From: Gemmatimonas sp.
GTDB taxonomy: Bacteria > Gemmatimonadota > Gemmatimonadetes > Gemmatimonadales > Gemmatimonadaceae
Direction of reading: 5' to 3'
Length of the DNA stretch: 64,000 nt
NCBI GenBank assembly: GCA_025361705.1
Contig: JANYJW010000021.1
Location: 124,001-188,000 of the forward strand
Positions 53,897 to 61,296 of the stretch are shown here, one piece after another (positions within the stretch are counted from its first letter, which is position 1; each line of letters opens with the position of its first letter). Below the pieces are notes generated by a model. The model had not been told where the DNA came from. It saw only the letters and a list, made by a program, of their open reading frames with translations, and made no database searches. Position numbers and translations under genes: made by a program.

Positions 53897-53932
53897 TCCG
53901 GATTCGCGATCCTCGATCGGAATCCGGATTCC
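53897..53932. repeat. TCCGGATT repeats and a 14-base palindrome
   Basis: TCCGGATT occurs at about 53898 and again within the perfect palindrome GGAATCCGGATTCC (53919-53932), with GATC-rich sequence between. It lies 18 bases after the stop of the nucleotidyltransferase gene. It could be a terminator-like or protein-binding site. The remainder of 53712-53950 holds no gene I can support. Confidence 0.5.
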
Positions 53933-53950
53933 AAGTCCTGCATCGCCGAG

Positions 53951-54940
53951 CTATGCCCTGCTCCTGACCTCGGAATCATCCCCGACCGTGACGACTCCCT
54001 TCACCCCCTCCAGCACCACCCGGTCGCCCACCAGGGAATGCGTCAGCGTGCATCGCGCCAGCATGCTCTTGGTGCCGATGAGCGTGTGGCTCACCGTGCA
54101 ACTCAGCAGTTTCGACTCGGCAAGCACGCAGACGTTCGGCCCGATGGTCGACCCCGTCAACACCACGTCGTCCTCGATGTACACCGGGTCGATGATCGTG
54201 CAGTCCTCGAGATCCCTCGGCTTCCGCGCAAGTCCCTTCTCCAGCATCACGCGGTTGGTGTCGAGCAGCGTGTCGATCTTGCCCGCATCGTACCACCCGG
54301 CCACGTCGAGCACCTTCAGCTTGGCGCCGTGGTCGATCATGTACTGGAATGCGTCCGTCAGGTAGTACTCGCCCTGATTCTTGGGCGCGGCCAGCACGGC
54401 AGCTATTCCCTCGTACAGCAGCTTCCAGTCGCGGATGTAGTACAGGCCGATGTTGGCCCGCTTGGAGATCGGCGTCTTGGGCTTCTCGATGATCTTGGTC
54501 ATGTGGCCGTTGGCGTCGGTCACCACCACGCCGAAGCGCTGGTAATCCTCGACTTCCTTGGTCCAGATGATCCCGTCATCGAGGCTCGCCTTGATCACCC
54601 CGAGGTCGGCGTCGAATATCGTGTCGACGAAGATGATCAGCACCGGCTCGTCCACGCGCGGCTTGGCCAGCGCCACCGCCCCCGCCGTGCCGTCCTGCAC
54701 CTGCTGCTCGATGAAGGTCGCCGGCAGGTCGCTGTAGGCGGCGCGTGCGTGCGCCTCCACCGCGTCCTTCAGGTGCCCCGTGATGTAGATGACCTCGCTC
54801 ACGTCGCCCAGCCGGCGCACGTCGTCGAGCACATAGTCCATCACCGGCTTGCCGCACACCTTCAGCATCGGCTTGGGCACGGTGTGCGTGTGCGGACGCA
54901 GGCGCGTCCCCTTGCCGGCCAGCGGAATGATCACTTTCAC
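53951..54940 (-). CDS. Sugar-phosphate nucleotidyltransferase with C-terminal beta-helix
   Basis: 329 residues. N-terminal NTP_transferase domain: LAGKGTRLRPHTHTVPKPML (G-x-G-T-R then Lys), VDTIFDADLGV for the metal Asp and EKPKTPISK; C-terminal left-handed beta-helix hexapeptides (IIDPVYIEDDVVLTGSTIGP). This fits glucose-1-phosphate thymidylyl-/uridylyl- or mannose-1-phosphate guanylyltransferases. GTG 54940 overlaps the stop of the cupin gene before it (GTGA). A nucleotidyltransferase and a cupin side by side resemble a split GMP-PMI bifunctional enzyme, suggesting a nucleotide-sugar (perhaps GDP-mannose) step. Confidence 0.87.
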   Translation of the reverse strand: MKVIIPLAGKGTRLRPHTHTVPKPMLKVCGKPVMDYVLDDVRRLGDVSEVIYITGHLKDAVEAHARAAYSDLPATFIEQQVQDGTAGAVALAKPRVDEPVLIIFVDTIFDADLGVIKASLDDGIIWTKEVEDYQRFGVVVTDANGHMTKIIEKPKTPISKRANIGLYYIRDWKLLYEGIAAVLAAPKNQGEYYLTDAFQYMIDHGAKLKVLDVAGWYDAGKIDTLLDTNRVMLEKGLARKPRDLEDCTIIDPVYIEDDVVLTGSTIGPNVCVLAESKLLSCTVSHTLIGTKSMLARCTLTHSLVGDRVVLEGVKGVVTVGDDSEVRSRA

Positions 54941-55314
54941 GGTGCGCTCGTCCCCTCTCGACCGTAGCGGTCGTTCAATCGTACGACGTCGTCGAGGTGC
55001 GGCGTACTCGCCTCCAGCACCTCGCAGTCCGTCACGGCTTCCATCTGGTGGATCACGCCCGGCGTGTTGCGGTAGCTCTCGCCCACGGCGAACGGCACCT
55101 CCACCAGCCCGCGGCCATCCTTGCCGTCGATGCGGTAGATCATCTGCCCGCGCAGCAGGTGAATCGTCTCGTCCTTCTCGCGGTGGTACTGCACGCTCAG
55201 CGCGTGCCCCGCCTTGATGTGCAGCACCTTGCCCACGTAGAGCGCGTTGGCGGCCCAGATCACCTCGTGCCCCCACGGCTTCTGCACGATCGTCACCTTC
55301 TGCGTTCCGTCCAC
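54937..55314 (-). CDS. Cupin, mannose-6-phosphate isomerase-like domain
   Basis: 125 residues. A single cupin barrel with metal motif HREKDETIHLLRGQM and the second motif GVIHQMEA, starting with VQKPWGHEVIWA, the pattern of the type II phosphomannose isomerase cupin that normally forms the C-terminal domain of mannose-1-phosphate guanylyltransferase. It is here a separate gene, overlapping the nucleotidyltransferase. GTG 55314, one base after the polyferredoxin stop codon. Confidence 0.85.
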   Translation of the reverse strand: MDGTQKVTIVQKPWGHEVIWAANALYVGKVLHIKAGHALSVQYHREKDETIHLLRGQMIYRIDGKDGRGLVEVPFAVGESYRNTPGVIHQMEAVTDCEVLEASTPHLDDVVRLNDRYGREGTSAP

Positions 55315-55315
55315 G

Positions 55316-55885
55316 TCAGTTCCTCACGGGTCGCGCGGTCATCGCGCTCGGCGTCGTCACGCACGCCGTCACGCACTTGCCGCATCCGGTGCAGGCCGCC
55401 CCGATGAACGGCCGTCCCTTCGCATCGATGGTAATTGCCGCGTCGCCCACCGGGCAGACACGCGCGCAGACGCCGCACTCGATCCCCTGGAATCCCAGGC
55501 AGCGGCGGTCGTCCACGCCAATCACCGCCATGCGCACATCGGCCCAGCCCTGCGTCGGCGCCAGCAGCGCACCGGTCGGGCACGCCTTCACGCACGGCAT
55601 GTCCGCACACATGATGCACGCGCGGTCGTCCACCTCCAGCACCGGCGTTCCCGCCGCGATGCCGTGGTGCGACGGCAGCAGGCGAATGGCCAGCGCCGGA
55701 CAGACCACGCCGCACTCGCGGCACCGCGTGCACGCCGCAAGGAACGCCGGCTCCGCAATCGCGCCCGGCGGACGGATGAACGTCACCGGCGCCATCTTGT
55801 CCGAGACGGCATCAACCACCTGCCCGAGCAAACGCGACAGGCCCTGCGAAAAGAAGCCGCGCCGGTCGAGAGGGGTGTCTGCCAT
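55316..55885 (-). CDS. Ferredoxin-type protein with four 4Fe-4S motifs (NapF/NapG/MauN-like)
   Basis: 189 residues. Four cysteine motifs in order: CTRCRECGVVCP, CIMCADMPCVKACP, CLGFQGIECGVCARVCP (with a wider spacing) and CTGCGKCVTAC. The N-terminal DRRGFFSQGLSRLLG contains an RRGFF-like twin-Arg pattern but no hydrophobic core, so the protein is probably cytoplasmic. The order resembles NapF/MauN-type electron carriers. The start is 63 bases after the atpH stop and the same strand; whether it is cotranscribed with the ATP synthase genes is open. Confidence 0.85.
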   Translation of the reverse strand: MADTPLDRRGFFSQGLSRLLGQVVDAVSDKMAPVTFIRPPGAIAEPAFLAACTRCRECGVVCPALAIRLLPSHHGIAAGTPVLEVDDRACIMCADMPCVKACPTGALLAPTQGWADVRMAVIGVDDRRCLGFQGIECGVCARVCPVGDAAITIDAKGRPFIGAACTGCGKCVTACVTTPSAMTARPVRN

Positions 55886-55948
55886 GGATGGGAAGTTTGC
55901 CCTTGCGAGGGGCGAATTGACAGGGACGTCGGCCGTGCCGCCACGCCC

Positions 55949-56485
55949 TCAGCGCGTCATCGACGCCCGCAATGTCCCCAACCGCCGCTGCACCGATCCG
56001 TCCATCACCGTGTCGCCCACCCGCACAATGACGCCGCCGAGGATCGCCGCGTTCACTGCCACGTGCGGCACCACGGTCTTGCCCAGCGCCTGGCCAAGCG
56101 CCGCCGCCAGCGCGTCACGGTCGGCGTCGTTCATCGCGCGCGACACCGTGACGCGCGCGTGCACGCGCCCTTCCTGCTCGTCGCGCAGATTGTTGTACTC
56201 CGCCGCCACCTCACCCAGCAGCATCTGCCGGCGGTTGGTCACCATCTTCTGCACGAAGCGCACAAAGAGCGCCGGCGCCTGCCCCGCGAGGGCCTTCCCC
56301 AGCACCTCGTTCTTCTGCGTCTCACTCACCTGCGGCGCGGCCAGAAAACGCCGGAACGTCCCGTCGCGTTCCAGCACGTCGGCCAGGCCGTTGATGTAGG
56401 CCCCATAGCGGTCGCGGCCGTTGTCCGTCGTCGCCAGCGTCAGCAGCGCGTCCGCGTAGTTCCGGGAGATGGCGTTGCTGTGCAT
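55949..56485 (-). CDS. atpH: ATP synthase F1 delta subunit
   Basis: 178 residues. MHSNAISRNYADALLTLA is the typical N-terminus and AILGGVIVRVGDTVMDGSVQRRLGTL the C-terminal signature, so this is the delta subunit that ties F1 to the b stalk. ATG 56485 overlaps the atpF stop (TGATG). In most operons atpA, atpG, atpD and atpC follow; here the next gene is a ferredoxin and those subunits are absent. Confidence 0.94.
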   Translation of the reverse strand: MHSNAISRNYADALLTLATTDNGRDRYGAYINGLADVLERDGTFRRFLAAPQVSETQKNEVLGKALAGQAPALFVRFVQKMVTNRRQMLLGEVAAEYNNLRDEQEGRVHARVTVSRAMNDADRDALAAALGQALGKTVVPHVAVNAAILGGVIVRVGDTVMDGSVQRRLGTLRASMTR

Positions 56486-57060
56486 CACTTGGTTCCGATC
56501 GAGGCCAGGTAATTCGCGACGAGCGTCCGGTTCTGCGCGTCATCGAGATTCTTCTCGATCACCTTGGACGCACCGGCGATCGCCAGGTCCACCGCCTCAC
56601 GACGCAGCTCGGCGATGGCGTTGACCTTCGCAGTCTCGATGTCGCGCTTGGCGCGCTCGAGCATCTCTCCCTGCTGCCCACGCGTCTGCTCCAGCAGGTC
56701 GCCGCGCATCTTCTCGGCCGTCGTGCGGCCGTCGGCGATGATCTTCTGCGCGTCGGCGCGCGCCGCGGCCAACTGCTGCTGCTGCTCCGCCAGCAGCGTG
56801 GCCGCGGCGTCACGGTCGGCCTTCGCCGCATCCATCGCGTCCCGCAGGTCCCTCTCGCGCCCTTCCACGGCGCTGAGAATCGGCTTGAACGCAAACTTGG
56901 AGAGCACGAAGAACAGCACCGCGAACACCAGCACCGTCCAGAACATCAGGCCGCCCACCGGCGACAGCAGGCCGCCCTTGGGCGCCTCGGCCTCGTTGGC
57001 AAGCGCCGGCGTGGCGGTGGTCGCAACGAGCAGCAGCGCGCGGGTCAGGAAGGAACGCAT
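56485..57060 (-). CDS. atpF: ATP synthase F0 b subunit
   Basis: 191 residues. A membrane helix (LMFWTVLVFAVLFFVLSKF, residues 38-56) followed by a long charged helix rich in Ala, Glu, Arg and Gln forms the peripheral stalk. Oddity: an extra N-terminal hydrophobic stretch (MRSFLTRALLLVATTATPALANE) looks like a cleavable signal peptide, giving a longer b than usual. 72 bases separate it from atpE. Confidence 0.93.
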   Translation of the reverse strand: MRSFLTRALLLVATTATPALANEAEAPKGGLLSPVGGLMFWTVLVFAVLFFVLSKFAFKPILSAVEGRERDLRDAMDAAKADRDAAATLLAEQQQQLAAARADAQKIIADGRTTAEKMRGDLLEQTRGQQGEMLERAKRDIETAKVNAIAELRREAVDLAIAGASKVIEKNLDDAQNRTLVANYLASIGTK

Positions 57061-57132
57061 CGGAATCAGGAATCGGGGAAAGGAAGGGGCGGCACGCCCG
57101 CGACCACCAGGGTCCGCGGGCGGCCGAACTGC

Positions 57133-57402
57133 CTAGAACTTGCTCTGGATCAGGAACGTCACGACGACGGCGAACAGCGCGGCGCCTTCGATGAACGCCG
57201 CAAAGATCAGCGCGGCCGTCTGGATCTTGGCCGCGACTTCCGGCTGACGCGCCATGCCCTCAACCGCCTGGCCGCCCACGCGGCCAATGCCCAGGCCGGC
57301 GCCGATGATCGCCAGTCCGGCGCCGATGCCGGCACCCATCATCGCCCACCCGCCCATGTACTCCTTCGTGTACGCCGCCGCCTGCATCAGGGGGAACATC
57401 AT
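57133..57402 (-). CDS. atpE: ATP synthase F0 c subunit
   Basis: 89 residues, two helices. Gly-rich first helix (MMGAGIGAGLAIIGAGLGIG, residues 21-40), polar loop ARQPE, and the ion-binding Glu72 in FIEGAALFA. The residues around it (no Gln in helix one, Gly after the Glu) do not match the sodium-type signature, so proton coupling is predicted. Separated from atpB by 222 bases that contain a nine-unit heptad array. Confidence 0.95.
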   Translation of the reverse strand: MMFPLMQAAAYTKEYMGGWAMMGAGIGAGLAIIGAGLGIGRVGGQAVEGMARQPEVAAKIQTAALIFAAFIEGAALFAVVVTFLIQSKF

Positions 57403-57560
57403 CGTCGCAACTCCGCATCGTGAAGTGGTACCGCCTCAGCACCCGCAACGGGATTCCCCGTCACCATCCGCCAATGGACCCGGTGGTCCAGCGGACCTCG
57501 CCAGGCATTGTGCCCGGCTACCGACACCGCGCCTGGGTGAAGGGCGCGGCCTGCATCAAC

Positions 57561-57623
57561 TGACAACTGATCACGGTGAACGGACCACTGTAAACAGTTT
57601 TCCGTTGTCCGTTTTCGTCTCCC
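57561..57623. repeat. Heptad array J, nine divergent units, ending at the atpB stop
   Basis: TGACAAC, TGATCAC, GGTGAAC, GGACCAC, TGTAAAC, AGTTTTC, CGTTGTC, CGTTTTC and GTCTCCC lie in perfect 7-base register. The atpB stop (57625-57627) follows after one base. Units here are much more AT-rich than elsewhere. Read on the minus strand the middle forms AACGGA-CTGT type stems, so it may also terminate or attenuate between atpB and atpE. Confidence 0.7.
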
Positions 57624-57624
57624 G

Positions 57625-58578
57625 TTAGTGGTGCGACTCCCGCACCAGCCCGATGAACACCGAGCTGAGCAGCGTGAAGATGAATGCCTGCAGGAACGCC
57701 ACCATCAACTCGAGCAGCATGATCGCCACCGCCATCGCCACCGGCGCCGGCGCAATCAAGTACGACTGGAACGTGAAGATCAGGCCGACGAGCGCCAGCA
57801 CCACGATGTGTCCCGCCGTCATGTTGGCGAAGAGACGGATGGCCAGCGCGAACGGCTTGGTGAACTTGGAGATCAGCTCCACGGGGCTGAGGATGATCGA
57901 CATCGGCACGCGCATCAGGATCGGCATGTCGTGCGGCCAGAAGATGATCGTGTTGATGTACCCCTTGCCCAGCGCGCGCATGCCGGCCACCTCGATGACC
58001 ACGAACGTCATGATCGCCAGCGTCGCCGTCACCGAGATGTTGCCGGTGGCCGTCGCCATGTACGGCACCAGGCCGAGCAGGTTGGCAATCAGGATGAAGA
58101 AGAAGATCGTCAGCAGGTACGGCACGAAGCCTTCGCCGTGGTGCCCGACGTTCGGCAGGATGACTTCATTGCGCATGTACAGGATCACGGCCTCCATGGC
58201 GCCGGCCATGCCCTTGGGCGGCAGACCCTGCGCCGCGCGCCTGGTATGCGCGCGCGCTGCGCCAACCAGCATCACGATCAGAATCGCCGTCACGATCCAC
58301 AGCATCACCACCAGCTTGGTGGGCGATGTGTCGATCGCGAATGATCCCAGGTGAAAGACCGGCCAGCCCGTGGGAAGCGTCACTTCCCGGGCGAAGCCAT
58401 GCGCCGCGTTGAACGAAGGCAGCTCCATGTGACGCCCGTCGGTGATGTGCGGCGTGATGATGTCGACCTTCGCTGCACCCTCCGCGGCCGGCGTGGTCGC
58501 AGCCGCTGGCTCCTGTGCCGCTCCCGGAGCAGCAATGACCACGGCGGCTAGCGCGAATGCGAAAAATCCAGACTTCAT
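57625..58578 (-). CDS. atpB: ATP synthase F0 a subunit
   Basis: 317 residues, longer than the usual 240-290. About six membrane helices; the essential Arg is in ALAIRLFANMTAGH (about residue 248), facing the c ring. The N-terminus MKSGFFAFALAAVVIAAPGA is signal-peptide-like, followed by a 75-residue extracytoplasmic region before the first core helix. Together with the similar start of the b subunit this suggests processed F0 subunits. Start overlaps the preceding gene's stop (ATGA). Confidence 0.94.
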   Translation of the reverse strand: MKSGFFAFALAAVVIAAPGAAQEPAAATTPAAEGAAKVDIITPHITDGRHMELPSFNAAHGFAREVTLPTGWPVFHLGSFAIDTSPTKLVVMLWIVTAILIVMLVGAARAHTRRAAQGLPPKGMAGAMEAVILYMRNEVILPNVGHHGEGFVPYLLTIFFFILIANLLGLVPYMATATGNISVTATLAIMTFVVIEVAGMRALGKGYINTIIFWPHDMPILMRVPMSIILSPVELISKFTKPFALAIRLFANMTAGHIVVLALVGLIFTFQSYLIAPAPVAMAVAIMLLELMVAFLQAFIFTLLSSVFIGLVRESHH

Positions 58579-58922
58579 GGCTTGAGGAAGACGGGTTCGA
58601 TGAGCGTGGAAACAAAAAAGAAAGCGGCCAGACTCAGCAGCGCCGGTGCCGGGGGAAACCCCAGGAGCCGCGTGCCGATCAGCGCGTGAAGGACCAACGT
58701 CAAGAACCGCAACAGCATCCCCGCGCCCCAGCCGGCGATGACATGCGCCGGCACGAGCACGCGAACGAAGAGGAAGCCGATCACCTGGATGCCCAGCGCG
58801 ATGCCCGCCGAGAACCAGACTGCCTGCTGGGACATCGGGTCGGGCCAGAGCCTCGCGAGCAGCCAGGCCAGCCCCACAATCAGCACCAGCGACAGCCCCG
58901 CAAATGCCAGGGTGCGCGTCAC
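58575..58922 (-). CDS. Small membrane protein, ATP synthase subunit I-like
   Basis: 115 residues with four hydrophobic helices (TLAFAGLSLVLIVGLAWLLA; AVWFSAGIALGIQVIGFLF; MLLRFLTLVLHALIG; PALLSLAAFFFVSTL). Position between atpZ and atpB with 4-base overlaps on both sides is that of atpI, which assists c-ring assembly. The sequence itself is too divergent for me to be sure. GTG 58922. Confidence 0.65.
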   Translation of the reverse strand: MTRTLAFAGLSLVLIVGLAWLLARLWPDPMSQQAVWFSAGIALGIQVIGFLFVRVLVPAHVIAGWGAGMLLRFLTLVLHALIGTRLLGFPPAPALLSLAAFFFVSTLIEPVFLKP

Positions 58923-59215
58923 TTCCGCTCCTTGTCCATCCGATCCTGCTCCTCCTGTCGTCGTTCCGCCACCTTCAGCGAGCGATACATGCTGTAGAAC
59001 GCCGCCGATGCGCCGGTGAAGACCCCGAGAATCAGGAACCACGGCGACGTGCCCAACTTGCCGTCCACCCACTTCCCGACATACAGGAACAGGAGAAGCG
59101 ACAGCACGAACTGCAGTCCGAGCCCCATGAACTGGACCCCCGGACCCGACCCGAACGCCCCCTTGGTGAGCAAGGCCTCGGCTCGCCTGCGCGCGTCCTC
59201 CGAGTCAGTCGCCAC
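58919..59215 (-). CDS. AtpZ/AtpI-family ATP synthase accessory protein
   Basis: 98 residues. Two membrane helices (FMGLGLQFVLSLLLFLYVG and PWFLILGVFTGASAAFYSMY) separated by KWVDGKLGTS, the AtpZ pattern, followed by a charged tail (AERRQEEQDRMDKERK). AtpZ with AtpI forms a Mg/Ca channel or assembly factor in some bacteria. First gene of the ATP synthase unit, starting with GTG 59215. Confidence 0.8.
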   Translation of the reverse strand: MATDSEDARRRAEALLTKGAFGSGPGVQFMGLGLQFVLSLLLFLYVGKWVDGKLGTSPWFLILGVFTGASAAFYSMYRSLKVAERRQEEQDRMDKERK

Positions 59216-59582
59216 AGCCCGGAAAAATACCCGACTGTGAAATCAATGGCAAGCGAGAACGGCACGTTTTTCCCTCTCAAACCAACCGGTTTCTCGTGTC
59301 GGTGCCCGGCCGGCATACGCCAGGCGCACGCTGCGGCACCCGCGCCTTGATCCGGCCTCGGCGAGCCACCTGGCGTGGACAACTCACCCCCCTGCGCCTT
59401 GCTTGCACTCGCAATCGACCGCCCAATCTCACGACAGCCAAAACGGCGGTCGGTCATTGTGACCTATACACCAAGTCCCGATGCTGCCAGCACTTGGACC
59501 GTGACCATCGGTTTGACGGATCGTCAACCTGACGGTATGTTCCACGGCGTTACAGCGTGATCCCGACGCGCAGGGATCACAA
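59216..59582. other. Intergenic region between atp and the BsuPI gene
   Basis: 367 bases with no convincing gene. Relative to the surroundings it is AT-rich in its last 130 bases. It contains a plus-strand promoter with palindrome (see 59513) and long-range complementary words TACGCCAGG (about 59318) and CCTGGCGT (about 59370). I see no clear promoter for the atp operon in the other direction. Confidence 0.6.
59513..59541 (+). promoter_or_regulatory. Promoter with operator-like palindrome
   Basis: TTGACG (59513-59518) and TATGTT (59536-59541) are 17 bases apart. The -35 is the left half of a perfect palindrome, TTGACG-GAT-CGTCAA (59513-59527), so a repressor bound there would cover the -35. 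Distance to the BsuPI-gene ATG is 41 bases. Confidence 0.7.
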
Positions 59583-60056
59583 ATGTTCGCCCTAATGGCG
59601 AAGAGAATGAACGGTCGAGTCTCTTTCGTGATGTTGGCCATCGCCGTGCTCGCGTTTGCGTGCACGCGTTCGCGCACACCCGATTCACTGGTCGGCAGTA
59701 AGCTGCAGCATAAGAAGGGTGCGGCCGTTGCGTCATCGCTCGATGTACGCGTCGATGACGGAGTGCACTTTTCGCTGCGCGTGCACAATGACGGGGATCG
59801 CAAGGTCGAGGTCACCTTCCCCAGCGGAATGACGCACGACATCGCCGTGCTCGACGCCAGCGGCCGCCAGGTGTGGCGCTGGAGCGATGGCCGCCTCTTC
59901 ACCGCCGCGTTCCAGAACAAGGTCCTGCGCAGCGACGACACGCTCTCGTTCAACGAGTCATGGCACACCCCGGCGCGCGGACACTACACCGCGGTCGCTC
60001 GGCTCGTGTCCAAGAACTATCCAATGGAACAGCGCGTCGCCTTCGCGATTCCCTGA
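59583..60056 (+). CDS. BsuPI-domain lipoprotein
   Basis: 157 residues. Signal with lipobox LAFACTR (Cys near 27). The mature part is a BsuPI (intracellular proteinase inhibitor-like) beta-sandwich: DGVHFSLRVHNDG, KVEVTFPSGMTHDIAVLD, ASGRQVWRWSDGRLFTAAF, TLSFNESWHTPARGHYTAVA. The domain's role outside Bacillus is unknown. ATG 59583 has AGGGA about seven bases upstream. It has its own promoter and terminator and so is monocistronic. Confidence 0.85.
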   Translation: MFALMAKRMNGRVSFVMLAIAVLAFACTRSRTPDSLVGSKLQHKKGAAVASSLDVRVDDGVHFSLRVHNDGDRKVEVTFPSGMTHDIAVLDASGRQVWRWSDGRLFTAAFQNKVLRSDDTLSFNESWHTPARGHYTAVARLVSKNYPMEQRVAFAIP

Positions 60057-60084
60057 ACGATCCGCCATCCGTTGCGTAGAACAC

Positions 60085-60115
60085 CGGGCGCCCTTCCACA
60101 CGGAAGCGGCGCCCG
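60085..60115 (+). terminator. Terminator-like hairpin after the BsuPI gene
   Basis: CGGGCGCC (60085-60092) pairs with GGCGCCCG (60108-60115), with further inner TTCC/GGAA pairing, followed by TAGCTTTCC. Only a weak T tract. Confidence 0.6.
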
Positions 60116-60140
60116 TAGCTTTCCGGCGACACACACGCTG

Positions 60141-60175
60141 TTGTCCCCCGTCTCTTGTCCTTCGGCTCCCGTCTC
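60141..60175. repeat. Heptad array K, abutting the MoxR start
   Basis: TTGTCCC, CCGTCTC, TTGTCCT, TCGGCTC and CCGTCTC in register; one base later comes the GTG of the MoxR gene. As at the SDR gene, it occupies the ribosome-binding position. Confidence 0.82.
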
Positions 60176-60176
60176 C

Positions 60177-61154
<978 letters not shown>

Positions 61155-61177
61155 GCCGGGTCTGGGCTGTGCGTGGG

Positions 61178-61217
61178 GCGAGGGCGCCCGCCGCGCAGTG
61201 TCGGCGGGCGCCCTCGC
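61178..61217 (+). terminator. Strong hairpin terminator of the MoxR gene
   Basis: A perfect 16-pair stem (61178-61193 with 61202-61217, 8-base loop), 23 bases past the stop codon. No long T tract. It separates MoxR from the regulator that follows. Confidence 0.75.
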
Positions 61218-61296
61218 GGGCACGTGGCCCCCTGTTGCGCCCGCGGCATCGGTGGCAGAATGACGCGTCTGTGACGCCACCTCATCTCTTCCTTGC

